A stretch of 20,237 nt of DNA from Desulfobacteraceae bacterium (GTDB lineage: Bacteria; Desulfobacterota; Desulfobacteria; Desulfobacterales; Desulfobacteraceae). A program made the translations under genes and the position numbers. This document shows positions 6,001 to 14,208 of this stretch, piece after piece. The stretch is from contig JAABSK010000027.1 in assembly GCA_011390435.1 (NCBI GenBank), forward strand, positions 1 to 20,237, written 5' to 3'. The notes below the pieces were generated by a model. The model did no database searches. It was not told the origin of the DNA and worked only from the letters and a program-made list of their open reading frames with translations. How positions within the stretch are numbered: the stretch's first letter is position 1; each line of letters starts with the position of its first letter.

Positions 6001-8379
6001 ATGTCACTGAAATTGTCCAGACTGCTGTTTTTCTTTGTACTGATTTTTTCACCACTGGCCTTTGGCACCACAGAACCCTGGTCCTACGCCATTATGGAAA
6101 TCAGTGCCGGGCTGGCCTGCCTGCTCTTTTTTTTCAGTCTGATCAAACATCAGCAGGACCTGCATCAGGTGCCAGGCCTCCTGCCGCTGGCCCTTTTTCT
6201 GCTGTATCTTCTTTTCGGGCTGGTTCCGCTGCCCCCTTTCATTGTTGAGCTGATCTCCCCAAATGCGTTTAAAATTCACCAGATCACCCATTCGCTGACT
6301 GACCATCCATCCTGGATGACCCTTTCGCTGAACCCGAAAGCCACTCTGTCTGAATTTTTCCGATACACCACCTATGTCATGTTTTATGTTCTGACAATTC
6401 AATTGCTGAAAAGCAAAACCATGCTGAAAGCCACCGCTCTGACAATCGCTGTGTTCGGCGGACTGCTGGCCTTTTCATCCATTCTGCAGTTTTATCTGAC
6501 CGACGATATGGCGCTCTGGTTCCGCCACTCACCTGTAAACTCCATTGTGGTGGGGCCGTATGCCAATCACAACCATTATGCCGGGTTGATGGAAATGATA
6601 TTCCCCGTGGTTCTGGGCCTTTTCCTCTTTTATCGTCCCAGAATCGGCAACACCTCGATTATCAGAGGGATTGCTGAAATATTCAACCAGGAAAAGGCCA
6701 ATATCCACATTTTGATCGGAACATCAGCACTGCTGATTCTCATTTCCATCTTTGTGAGCCTGTCCCGCGGCGCCATGATCAGCACCTGCCTGTCCCTGGT
6801 TGTGTTCACCTGTTTTCTGATGCAGCGGAAAATCAGCAGGGGAAACTCCACCATGCTGATTGCCGTCATCATTCTGGCAGTCCTTTGTATCGGCTGGTTT
6901 GGATGGGACCAGATCTTTGAGCGGTTTGCGCGGCTGAAAAACGCCCAGGGTGTAATTTATGAATATCGTCTGGACTTCTGGAAAGACACCATCAATATTA
7001 TCCGCGATTATGGGTTGACCGGCTCAGGCTTCGGGACCTATTCAAGTATTTATCCGCTGTACGCAACAATCAGCAGCCAGCTGCTGTTAACCCATGCCCA
7101 CAATGATTATTTGGAACTGCTTGCCGAAGGCGGCATGATCGGCTTTTCACTTGTGGCAGCCTTTTTTATCAGTTTTTTTTACAAAACCCACACCGTATTT
7201 ACCAGGCGGCGGGATGCGTTCTGCATCTACCTGTATATCGGATGCATCAGTGCCATCAGTGCCATTCTGTTCCACAGTTTTACCGATTTTAACCTGCACA
7301 TCGGCGCCAATGGCCTGTGGTTTTTCTTTCTGGCCGGAACAGCTGTCTGCGCAGCCAACACCGGTGTGCATGGAAAAGAAATCCAGACCCGTCTGCCAAA
7401 AATTTCATCTTTTCCCAGAAAGATGACCGGCACAATGATAGCCCTGGGGTTTGTCCTGCTGGTCAGTCTCTACAATTTTTCCAACCTGATGGGCATCCTG
7501 TACTATTCCACTGTTGACGATTATGCCATCAGCGCAGACACGCCATTGACAGATCTTGAAAAAATCGACCGGATTTCTGCGCTTGCCTCCCGGTTTGATC
7601 CGCTCACAGCCTCGTATGTATTCAAAAGTGCGAATGCCGCATGGTTTTCAGGCGATATTGAAACTGCAAAGGATCTTTTTTACAAGGCCATCCGCCTTGA
7701 CCCCCTGAACGCCAGATATTTAAACCGGCTGGCCATGTTTCATGACCAGACAGAGCAATGGGCCAAAACCCGCCTGGCATTTCAGGCCGCCACCCTGTAT
7801 GACCGCACCAGTCCGGAATATGCGTTTCAGTTCGGGATTTGGCTTCTGGCGCAAAAAGAGATGGAAGCAGGGCTGAATCAGCTTAAAAAAACACTGGAAC
7901 TGGATGAAAGTTATTTTTCAAAAGCAATGACCGCCATGGTTGTGGCTGGCGTTTCAACGTCAGATATGGAAAACACCATTCCGGATCTTCCCGGACCTGC
8001 CATTGAATATGCACATTTCCTGGCGCAAACCGGGGATCTATCAACAGCCATATCAAACTATATGGCTGCCCTTGACACCATTGACGCCACCTACAAAAAT
8101 CCACCCGCTTCTGACAGACCGCTTCAGAATCGCATCCGGTATCTCTATTACAAAATTTTCAGATTTTTTATCGCCCGCAACGATATCAAGAATGCCATGC
8201 ACGTAATGGAACGCGCTGAAATAAAGCTTCCCATGGACGCGGCAGTCAAAGTGAGCATTGGGGATTTATATCTGCAGCAAGGGATCCAGTACAAAGCACT
8301 GGACAAATACCAGCATGCCCTTTTGCTGGATCCTGGAAACAAAAAAGCCCTTCACATGATCCGGAAAATCAATCCGTAA
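6001..8379 (+). CDS. O-antigen ligase/Wzy-like membrane protein with C-terminal TPR domain
   Basis: A 792-residue protein. The first ~490 residues are a polytopic membrane domain with the Wzy_C/WaaL hallmark loop HNDYLELLAEGG (His367-Asn368), preceded by a large periplasmic loop containing YRLDFWKDT and an SRG motif (SLSRGAMIS). A final membrane helix near 475-495 is followed by a soluble TPR-like region from about 540 to 790 (for example AKDLFYKAIRLDP and KALDKYQHALLLDP). The ATG at 6001 lies 4 nt after the Wzc stop; upstream starts inside the Wzc gene were rejected. In an operon with export and co-polymerase genes, a Wzy-type polymerase is likelier than a ligase, but sequence alone does not decide. 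The gene overlaps the end of the converging peptidase gene by 11 nt. Confidence 0.9.
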   Translation: MSLKLSRLLFFFVLIFSPLAFGTTEPWSYAIMEISAGLACLLFFFSLIKHQQDLHQVPGLLPLALFLLYLLFGLVPLPPFIVELISPNAFKIHQITHSLTDHPSWMTLSLNPKATLSEFFRYTTYVMFYVLTIQLLKSKTMLKATALTIAVFGGLLAFSSILQFYLTDDMALWFRHSPVNSIVVGPYANHNHYAGLMEMIFPVVLGLFLFYRPRIGNTSIIRGIAEIFNQEKANIHILIGTSALLILISIFVSLSRGAMISTCLSLVVFTCFLMQRKISRGNSTMLIAVIILAVLCIGWFGWDQIFERFARLKNAQGVIYEYRLDFWKDTINIIRDYGLTGSGFGTYSSIYPLYATISSQLLLTHAHNDYLELLAEGGMIGFSLVAAFFISFFYKTHTVFTRRRDAFCIYLYIGCISAISAILFHSFTDFNLHIGANGLWFFFLAGTAVCAANTGVHGKEIQTRLPKISSFPRKMTGTMIALGFVLLVSLYNFSNLMGILYYSTVDDYAISADTPLTDLEKIDRISALASRFDPLTASYVFKSANAAWFSGDIETAKDLFYKAIRLDPLNARYLNRLAMFHDQTEQWAKTRLAFQAATLYDRTSPEYAFQFGIWLLAQKEMEAGLNQLKKTLELDESYFSKAMTAMVVAGVSTSDMENTIPDLPGPAIEYAHFLAQTGDLSTAISNYMAALDTIDATYKNPPASDRPLQNRIRYLYYKIFRFFIARNDIKNAMHVMERAEIKLPMDAAVKVSIGDLYLQQGIQYKALDKYQHALLLDPGNKKALHMIRKINP

Positions 8380-8905
8380 TATGTTGTTCAGCAAACTGTG
8401 CCATGACCTCGTGAATTTTTTGAGGCGGAGAGATGGTAAAATAATTTTCAGCCACCACATGGCCGATCTCGTGGGCCACCACACGAAGCCTGGCATTGTT
8501 GGCTGAAAAAAACACCTGGTTTTGTGTTGGAGAATAAAAGGCAATATAGTTCACATCCATATGATACAGGCGTTTGAATTCCTGTTTGACACCGGCAGTA
8601 TCCGGGTGGATGACAATGGAAAACTGCAGATCTGCAGGATACATATCCAGAACACTCATCACTTTTTCAACAATATAATCAATTTTGACAATGACCTCGT
8701 CTGCAACGGTATTCCCTCTGTTTTTGGGAAGCCTTGATTGCAGGCGCCCCATATAAAGTTCATGGTTAAACGCCCGTAAATCATCATCTGAAAAATAGGT
8801 AATGGTTGTGTACCGTGACGTCAGATCCGCAGCAGGGACGCTGGACGAAAACAACAGCACCATGACGGCAAGCACACAGCCGTATCGGGTGATGGACCAC
8901 GTCAT
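8369..8905 (-). CDS. Secreted HExxH zinc metallopeptidase-like protein
   Basis: A 178-residue protein with a signal peptide (hydrophobic 10-22, cleavage about Ala26). The zinc motif HEIGH is at 145-149 (His145, Glu146, His149), and a probable third ligand is Glu166 in IHEVMAQ, an arrangement of gluzincin (peptidase MA-like) type. The protein is shorter than classic secreted peptidases and ends 12 residues after that Glu. It has no recognisable binding domain. The start has AGGTGA upstream, overlapping the stop codon of the HAMP gene, so the two are probably translationally linked. It is third in a three-gene set that converges on the EPS operon and overlaps its end by 11 nt. A role in EPS or envelope maturation is inferred; proteolysis is predicted but no substrate can be given. 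Confidence 0.72.
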   Translation of the reverse strand: MTWSITRYGCVLAVMVLLFSSSVPAADLTSRYTTITYFSDDDLRAFNHELYMGRLQSRLPKNRGNTVADEVIVKIDYIVEKVMSVLDMYPADLQFSIVIHPDTAGVKQEFKRLYHMDVNYIAFYSPTQNQVFFSANNARLRVVAHEIGHVVAENYFTISPPQKIHEVMAQFAEQHITD

Positions 8906-8916
8906 CTGGCCATCAC

Positions 8917-9534
8917 CTATAATTTTTCCCTGGAAAAATGGTAATCATTGATCATGGTCTGGATATTCTGCTGGCTGTCCAGAATTTCATCCAAAAGCGA
9001 CAGGCAGTCATCAACCGCTGGATCTGCTTTTTCCAAAAACCGCTTCAATTTCATGGAAGCCGCATCAATATCGCCATTAAACTGTTCGATCATGACCAAT
9101 TTTTCTGAAAGCATAAAATTGAATGCATTGATTTTCTGTGCCAGCTCTTTTCCCTCGTCTTTCTTTCGCAAAACAATCTTTCCGGTCAGATCCCCTTCAA
9201 TCATTCTGTCCAGAGTTTTTTCAAACCGGTAGAAAGGACCGGCCACCCGGTGGGTCATCAGCAGTGTCACCAGCACGACAATACCGCCGCCAACCACAAT
9301 AAACAGCCACTGAGTGCTCAGCATCTTCTTGAACAAAATTTCCGGAGTCACCCCCAGCTGGAGATGATAATTATCATAGACAATGGACAGGGTGTTGGAA
9401 GAAAAAAAACTGAACACCCCGATAAAAAGCAGACTTCCAATGGCAGCCAGAACAAAATAATTAAAAATATACCGTCCCTGAAACTCCTTGTTAATGAAAT
9501 AATTCCGGCGCTTATAATGGGTGTTGTGGGTCAT
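8917..9534 (-). CDS. Membrane protein with HAMP domain but no output domain
   Basis: A 205-residue protein. It has a cytoplasmic basic N-terminus, membrane helix 1 at about 22-44, a short periplasmic loop (about 45-74), helix 2 at about 75-96, a HAMP domain (about 97-147, HRVAGPFYRFEKTLDRMIEGDLTG in part) and a helical tail (about 148-205). There is no kinase, cyclase, GGDEF/EAL or chemoreceptor signalling domain. The start is ATG at 9534, inside an ATGA overlap with the upstream gene and preceded by a strong GGAGG; a longer 220-residue reading was rejected. HAMP domains pass conformational signals across membranes. Here the helical tail may act as a protein-protein adaptor, which is inference. 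Confidence 0.75.
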   Translation of the reverse strand: MTHNTHYKRRNYFINKEFQGRYIFNYFVLAAIGSLLFIGVFSFFSSNTLSIVYDNYHLQLGVTPEILFKKMLSTQWLFIVVGGGIVVLVTLLMTHRVAGPFYRFEKTLDRMIEGDLTGKIVLRKKDEGKELAQKINAFNFMLSEKLVMIEQFNGDIDAASMKLKRFLEKADPAVDDCLSLLDEILDSQQNIQTMINDYHFSREKL

Positions 9535-10277
9535 TTTTTCCTCCAGATTTCTGCAGATTTTCTGATCTGATCTGTCCATTGATCCAGCAAGTGTTCCTTT
9601 TTTTTATTTTGAAGAAACAACGATACCTGCTTGATATCAAATGTCTCCTGAAGATCCTTGTCTTGAAGATCCAGCCGTTTTTTCATATCCTCCAGCACAT
9701 AAACAAAAACGCCCATGTTATCGACATGCGGCCGGGACGGCTTGCCCTGTTCAAGACTCATCACCCGGAACTTCACGTCATCTGACAAATCAATAAAATC
9801 AGACGTCAGTGTCTCCACGCTTTCATTGGTTTTTTCCCTGGCATCCGTTAATGTCGGATAACTGAAGCGGGTAAGGGAAACAGTATACGCCATAAAATTA
9901 CGATATTTTTCTATTTCATCGTCTGTAACATCCACAACAAGTGAATCAAGCTTCCGGTCGACCAGTATTTTAATCAAAGACTGCTCGTAAAAATTCTCCA
10001 CAGACTGCCGAAAACTTTCTTCAGCATTGATTTTCATTTTCAGGGCTTCCTGAATCAGCAGCTGTTTTTCAATGACCGATTCCACAAACTGATCCTGAGT
10101 CATGTATGATGGCTTTCTGTCCAGCATCCGCTGGAATTCGTCTTCAGAAATGATCCGGTCATTGACAGACAGAAACGGTTTCGAGATCTCGATACGGGTA
10201 TCAAAAATCCCATAAGCCGCAAGAGCGCTGAACACGATCACAATGGCGATAACATAATAGATATACTTCATTTTCAT
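9531..10277 (-). CDS. SurA/EpsD-like periplasmic foldase with degenerate parvulin region
   Basis: A 248-residue protein with an N-terminal membrane anchor (about 4-24). A SurA_N-like helical chaperone segment follows (about 35-125: VNDRIISEDEFQRML, then QFVESVIEKQLLIQEALK). The middle, where a parvulin prolyl isomerase domain would lie (about 125-200), shows no clear family signature, so isomerase activity is doubtful. The C-terminal helices (LLDQWTDQIRKSAEIW) resemble the end of PpiC/SurA proteins. It most resembles the EpsD-type peptidyl-prolyl isomerases found with EPS genes, but this is by eye only. Its stop overlaps the next start as ATGA. An ATG at 10271 is an alternative start with better spacing from the AAGGTGG upstream. 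A role in folding an outer-membrane or EPS component is inferred. Confidence 0.7.
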   Translation of the reverse strand: MKMKYIYYVIAIVIVFSALAAYGIFDTRIEISKPFLSVNDRIISEDEFQRMLDRKPSYMTQDQFVESVIEKQLLIQEALKMKINAEESFRQSVENFYEQSLIKILVDRKLDSLVVDVTDDEIEKYRNFMAYTVSLTRFSYPTLTDAREKTNESVETLTSDFIDLSDDVKFRVMSLEQGKPSRPHVDNMGVFVYVLEDMKKRLDLQDKDLQETFDIKQVSLFLQNKKKEHLLDQWTDQIRKSAEIWRKK

Positions 10278-10328
10278 CCACCTTCCGGATAAATTTGGAT
10301 TCCATGGAATCTGTGTTTCCAGGTCCTG

Positions 10329-10781
10329 TTATGGGTCAACAATCAGGCGGCCGGTATTTTTTTCCACCTGAATGCTTCGATCATCATACAGTCGCTGCAT
10401 ATGATAATCCTTTACATTGGTGATTTCAAGTTCCGGCAGGCCATTTGCCTTCAACCACTCACGGATCAGGGGCAGTTGTTCCGGGTCCTGTGCCCGTGCC
10501 GTGAAGATTTTGACCCGGATATCATTGTTAATCATTTTTTTCACCAGTGCCATCATCGCAGGGACAGGTTCACCAATGGTCTCAATGGTACTGGACAGAT
10601 CCCAGTGAGCCAGGGTTCCGTCCAGATCCACGCCTGTCCAGGCTCTGGGCAGCGCATCCGCTCGATCCTTAACTTCTCCTGCCGGTGTTTGAACCGGTAC
10701 CGGTCCGCTGGAGTGAATCGAATACTCCTTTGATGCCTCTTCCTTTACTTTTTTAAAATATTTTTTTATTGAATTCAGCAT
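10329..10781 (-). CDS. Small HAD-superfamily phosphatase-like protein
   Basis: About 150 residues. The HAD motifs are present in order: motif I DLDGT (Asp52 and Asp54) after VD, motif II Thr94 (KIFTARA), Lys124 (NVKDYHM) and the acidic motif IV at Asp133-Asp134 (LYDDRSIQV). Cap insertions are minimal and the N-terminus is a ~40-residue basic linker. HAD proteins usually hydrolyse phosphomonoesters; the substrate here is unknown. The start is uncertain: ATG at 10781 is used, but TTG at 10787 in the same frame is possible, and neither has a good Shine-Dalgarno. It precedes the foldase gene by about 50 nt and may be cotranscribed with it. It is divergent from the TPR-SPOR gene. Confidence 0.78.
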   Translation of the reverse strand: MLNSIKKYFKKVKEEASKEYSIHSSGPVPVQTPAGEVKDRADALPRAWTGVDLDGTLAHWDLSSTIETIGEPVPAMMALVKKMINNDIRVKIFTARAQDPEQLPLIREWLKANGLPELEITNVKDYHMQRLYDDRSIQVEKNTGRLIVDP

Positions 10782-10796
10782 ATCCAATTATATAGT
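10769..10796 (+). promoter_or_regulatory. Predicted sigma70 promoter of the TPR-SPOR gene
   Basis: TTGAAT (10769-10774), a 16-nt spacer and TATAGT (10791-10796). Transcription would start near 10803, about 33 nt before the TTG start at 10836. It overlaps the start of the divergent HAD gene, so the two transcripts may interfere with each other. Confidence 0.5.
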
Positions 10797-10835
10797 ATAG
10801 TCGTTCAGGAGAACACAAATAAAAAGGAAATTGTT

Positions 10836-11726
10836 TTGAAAAAAGTCTGCGTGCTCATTTTGTTGATCCTGGCCTGTCTGAACGTATCTGCCGGCGCAGA
10901 ATCGGAAAAAACACTGTTTGACGACGGTGTTCGATTGTTCAAGCAGGAGAAGTATGAACAGGCTCTCAAAGCCTTCACCCGGCTGATCGAACTCAATCCA
11001 CAGCATGCAGATGCTTATAAAAACCGCGGTGTGACCTACATGAAACAGGAAAAATTCGATGAAGCCATCTCGGATTTCCAAAAAGCAAAGCAGTTGTTTC
11101 CTGAACTCAGGGGTCTTTACAGCAATCTGGGGGTTGCCTGGTATTACAAAAAGAATTTTGAAAAAGCCATTGAAAGCTATGACATGGAGATTGCCATGGC
11201 TCCAAACAACCATATTGCTTATTTTAACAGGGCCTTGTGTCTGGCAGAGCTGGACAGACCCCGTGAGGCCCTTGAGGATTTGAAAAGAACCCTGGAACTC
11301 CAGCCGGATTTTTACTGGGCCATCTGCTACAAGGCGGATATCCTGGCACAGTCAGGTGATCATGACGCTGCCATTGCCACCTATGAGGAAGCTATCAGCC
11401 AGAATCCCGACATCGCCTATGCCAGGGAAAAACTGGCCAGCCTGAAAAAACAAGCGACATCAGATACACCGGAGATATCATCGCCGGCATTTGAAATTCA
11501 GGTGGGTGCCTTTCTCAATCAGACAAACGCCCTCCGGATGAAAAAACGCCTCACCACCAAGGGATTTTCCGCACGGGTCCTGACCCTGGCAGATACCAAA
11601 AACCGTGACTGGTATCTGGTCAGATCCGGGAACTATCATGACGAAGCTGCTGCACAGGCGGCAGCAGCTTCCGTGAAACAGGATCTGGGAATCACTCCGG
11701 TCATACGGCCATATGGCACCTGGTAA
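10836..11726 (+). CDS. TPR protein with C-terminal SPOR domain (envelope)
   Basis: A 296-residue exported protein. The signal peptide has a hydrophobic core (VCVLILLILACLNVSA). A cysteine at residue 14 gives only a weak lipobox (LILAC), so signal-peptidase I cleavage near residue 21 is as likely. About five TPRs fill 24-193 (for example ALKAFTRLIELNPQHADAYKN and AISDFQKAKQLFP). A SPOR domain at about 218-293 starts FEIQVGAFLNQTNALRMKKR. SPOR domains bind peptidoglycan lacking stem peptides, so the protein probably sits at the septum or in the wall and scaffolds other proteins through its TPRs. The TTG start at 10836 is backed by AAGGA at 10824-10828 and by the signal peptide beginning there. 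It ends 14 nt from the end of the converging YchF-like gene. Confidence 0.88.
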   Translation: MKKVCVLILLILACLNVSAGAESEKTLFDDGVRLFKQEKYEQALKAFTRLIELNPQHADAYKNRGVTYMKQEKFDEAISDFQKAKQLFPELRGLYSNLGVAWYYKKNFEKAIESYDMEIAMAPNNHIAYFNRALCLAELDRPREALEDLKRTLELQPDFYWAICYKADILAQSGDHDAAIATYEEAISQNPDIAYAREKLASLKKQATSDTPEISSPAFEIQVGAFLNQTNALRMKKRLTTKGFSARVLTLADTKNRDWYLVRSGNYHDEAAAQAAAASVKQDLGITPVIRPYGTW

Positions 11727-11740
11727 CCTGGCCCGTTTTA

Positions 11741-12811
11741 TCAGACAGAAAACCGGATGTTCAATATATCCCCGTCAGAAACCTGGTAGTCTTTTCCTTC
11801 AACATAAATTTTTCCGGTCTTTTTCAGCTCAGCCTCGCTGCCTGCCGCAACCAGTTCATCATATTTGAAGACCTCTGCCCGGATAAATCCGCGTTCCAGA
11901 TCCGAATGAATCACACCGGCGGCTCTTGGTGCGCTGGCACCATTTCGCACCAGCCACTGACGGACTTCATCCTTTCCCACGGTGAAAAAAGAAATCAGAT
12001 TCAAAGATTTCAGGCAGGCTTTTGTCAAATTCTCCAGTGCCGTACTGGTGATGCCCAGATCCTCAAGAAATTCTGCTTTTTCTTCCGGCGTGTCAAGCAT
12101 GGCAATTTCAGCCTCCACCTTGGCGGAGACCAGCATCACTTCCATGTCCAGCTTGTCGCAGCCTGCCTTGAATTCAGACAGCAGGTCGGTATTGCCAAGG
12201 TCCGCTTCAGATACATTCACGGCAATAAGCAGTTTTTTACGGGTAATAAACGGATAACTGCGGATCATCTTTTCCTCTTCTTCACTCAGATGGGTCAATC
12301 GCAGAGGCTGCTCCGTTTCCAGAACCTGCTTCAGCCGGTTCATCAGGTCCAGCTCTTTTTGATGGGTTTCATCCTTGATTTTCTTGACCATTGCTTCAAG
12401 GCGCTCGATACGTTTTTCAGCAAAAATCTGATCATGCATAATCAACTCTGAATTCACCATCTCAAAATCCCGGAATGCATCTACTGATCCCTGGGCATGG
12501 TAGACAGCCTCATCTTCAAAAGCCCGGACCACGTGGCAGATGGCATCCATATCCGCAATATCCTTGAAAATATCACCGGCTGAGATGGTCTCGGCCTCCA
12601 TTTTCGGCAGCAGGACAAGATCGATTCTGGCACGGACATTTTTTTTCGGTGCGTACATTTCCACCAGATGATTAAACCGGGAATCCAGAATATCTGCTGT
12701 ACCAGGAACCGGCTTTAATGCCTTTGACGGCTCTGTAATTTCTTTTCCTGTCAAAATCTGAAACAGTGTTTTTTTGCCTGTCTGGGGCAGGCCAATGATT
12801 CCAACCTTCAT
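11741..12811 (-). CDS. Divergent YchF/Obg-like protein with altered nucleotide-binding motifs
   Basis: A 356-residue protein, about the length of YchF/OLA1 (~360). The C-terminal TGS-like domain is very typical (FFTVGKDEVRQWLVRNG, then GVIHSDLERGFIRAEV and GKDYQVSDGDIL). The N-terminal G domain is not. The P-loop reads GLPQTGKKT, with Lys14 where Ser/Thr normally binds Mg. The G3 region reads IDLVLLPKME instead of VDIAGLVKGAS. The G4-like motif NVSEAD still resembles the YchF NVxE motif, which favours ATP over GTP in that family. A coiled-coil insertion lies at about 125-185. I read it as a YchF paralogue specialised for a non-catalytic or altered role. A normal ychF is probably elsewhere in the genome, which cannot be checked here. 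There is no strong Shine-Dalgarno before the ATG. Confidence 0.85.
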   Translation of the reverse strand: MKVGIIGLPQTGKKTLFQILTGKEITEPSKALKPVPGTADILDSRFNHLVEMYAPKKNVRARIDLVLLPKMEAETISAGDIFKDIADMDAICHVVRAFEDEAVYHAQGSVDAFRDFEMVNSELIMHDQIFAEKRIERLEAMVKKIKDETHQKELDLMNRLKQVLETEQPLRLTHLSEEEEKMIRSYPFITRKKLLIAVNVSEADLGNTDLLSEFKAGCDKLDMEVMLVSAKVEAEIAMLDTPEEKAEFLEDLGITSTALENLTKACLKSLNLISFFTVGKDEVRQWLVRNGASAPRAAGVIHSDLERGFIRAEVFKYDELVAAGSEAELKKTGKIYVEGKDYQVSDGDILNIRFSV

Positions 12812-12843
12812 GGGAGTGTTTATATCCTTCTTTAAATTAAGCT

Positions 12844-12872
12844 TTTACAAGATAAAAAAAATCATATATCAA
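12844..12872 (+). promoter_or_regulatory. Possible promoter of the YheT-like gene
   Basis: TTTACA (12844-12849), a 17-nt spacer and TATCAA (12867-12872), with 5/6 and 4/6 matches to consensus. The expected start near 12880 lies about 31 nt before the ATG at 12911. It lies in the 99-nt gap between this gene and the divergent YchF-like gene. Confidence 0.35.
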
Positions 12873-12910
12873 ATCTTTTCAGAATGATACAGAGCAAACA
12901 AGGAGCCGAC

Positions 12911-13861
12911 ATGCCGGAAACCTCATATACGCCGCCTTTTCTAATGAAAAACGGCCATGTCCAGACCATTTTTCCATCCCTCTTCAGGCGAATTGATGAT
13001 GTCTGCTACAAAAGAGAACGCATCCGCACTGCTGATGATGACTTTCTGGATCTTGACTGGTCCACGCAGAACCATTCAAAACTGGCCATTTTGTCCCATG
13101 GTCTTGAAGGATGCAGCAGCCGGTCCTATATCAAGGGGATGGCCAGCGCACTGAATGATAACGGATGGGATGCACTGGCATGGAACTACAGATCCTGCAG
13201 CGGCGAGCCCAACCACCAGCTTCGCTCTTACCACAACGGGGTAACCGATGACCTGGCCTGGGTCATTGACCATGCCGGAAAAAAGCGGCCTTATCAACAG
13301 ATTGCACTGATTGGATTCAGTCTGGGCGGCAACCTGACCCTGCTGCATATCGGACGGGAAACTCCGAATCCAATGATCTCAAAAGCAGTGGTATTCTCCG
13401 TTCCCTGTGATCTGGCCTCAAGTGCACAAACCCTGGCCAAACCAGCCAACGTCCTGTACATGAAACGGTTTTTAAAAATGCTCCATCAGAAGGTCAGGGA
13501 AAAAAAGCAACTCATGCCGGAACGGATTGATGATACTGGATTTGATCAGATCAAAAATTTCAAGGACTTTGATGACCGGTATACTGCTCCGATCCATGGA
13601 TTTACCGATGCCCGGGATTACTGGACGAAATGTTCCAGCAAACCCTTTATTCCCGATATCCGTATCCCGACACTGATCGTCAATGCCGTGAATGATCCGT
13701 TCCTGCCCGAAGCCTGCTATCCATTCAAAGAGGCAGAAAGCAACCAGCATATCACCTTGCTGACCCCGGAATCCGGAGGTCATGTGGGGTTTGTCTGCTT
13801 TAACCGCCAGAACCTGTACTGGTCTGAAAAAACTGCCGTTCGCTTCTTGAACCAGGATTGA
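12911..13861 (+). CDS. YheT-family alpha/beta hydrolase
   Basis: A 316-residue alpha/beta-hydrolase of the YheT (UPF0017) type. The N-terminus shows the family pattern of proline-rich start, GHVQTIFPSLFRR and DDDFLDLDW. The nucleophile elbow is GFSLGG (Ser137), the acid is probably Asp262 (NAVNDPFLP) and the histidine His291 (ESGGHVGF). The likely oxyanion segment is SHGLEG (62-67). The family contains esterases of poorly defined substrate, so no physiological role is assigned. The start at 12911 is chosen because AAGGAG ends 5 nt before it; an upstream ATG at 12884 in the same frame lacks such a site. There is no signal peptide, so the protein is cytoplasmic. The gene ends 11 nt from the converging YhbY gene. 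Confidence 0.9.
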   Translation: MPETSYTPPFLMKNGHVQTIFPSLFRRIDDVCYKRERIRTADDDFLDLDWSTQNHSKLAILSHGLEGCSSRSYIKGMASALNDNGWDALAWNYRSCSGEPNHQLRSYHNGVTDDLAWVIDHAGKKRPYQQIALIGFSLGGNLTLLHIGRETPNPMISKAVVFSVPCDLASSAQTLAKPANVLYMKRFLKMLHQKVREKKQLMPERIDDTGFDQIKNFKDFDDRYTAPIHGFTDARDYWTKCSSKPFIPDIRIPTLIVNAVNDPFLPEACYPFKEAESNQHITLLTPESGGHVGFVCFNRQNLYWSEKTAVRFLNQD

Positions 13862-13872
13862 AGACCATCTGT

Positions 13873-14208
13873 TTATGGCAGCTGAATATGCTGTTTTTGC
13901 GCGTCTTTGTTCCGGCGGTACAAGATCAGCACATGACCGATCATGCCTGCGATATGCGCTTTTGTCTGCGCTGCAATCTGCCCGGACAGGGCTGTTTTCT
14001 GCTCCTTTTCCTTAAAATCGATAAATTTGACCTTGATCAGTTCAGAGGCGTCAAGTGCCTGGTCGATCTCCTCGATCAGTGCCGGGGTAATGCCCTTGTG
14101 TCCGACAATGGCAGAGGGGTTCAAGTCATGGGCAAGCCCGCGTAAATATTTTTTCTGCGCACCTTTTAACTCTTCCAAAGATAGATCCTTTTCATTAGTT
14201 TTTTTCAA
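13873..14208 (-). CDS. yhbY: YhbY-type CRM-domain RNA-binding protein
   Basis: A 111-residue single-domain CRM (CRS1/YhbY) protein. It matches the family pattern KGLAHxLxPxxxVGxxGIT as YLRGLAHDLNPSAIVGHKGIT, with the GxxG RNA-binding loop at Gly36-Gly39. ELIKVKF and IGHVLILYRRN follow near the end of the domain. YhbY binds the pre-50S ribosome and assists assembly in E. coli. The start is TTG at 14208; a stop lies five codons upstream in frame and there is no ATG before the domain. No clear Shine-Dalgarno is seen. The gene converges on the YheT-like gene. Confidence 0.9.
   Translation of the reverse strand: MKKTNEKDLSLEELKGAQKKYLRGLAHDLNPSAIVGHKGITPALIEEIDQALDASELIKVKFIDFKEKEQKTALSGQIAAQTKAHIAGMIGHVLILYRRNKDAQKQHIQLP

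Noticed and set aside
11727..11760. Bidirectional terminator between the TPR-SPOR and YchF-like genes
   Set aside because: A short GTTTT/AAAAC pairing exists, but it overlaps the YchF-like stop codon, is GC-poor and has no clear T run.
11906..12451. A 181-codon plus-strand open frame opposite the YchF-like gene
   Set aside because: It is rich in His/Gln/Phe in the manner of an antisense shadow and has no known motif.
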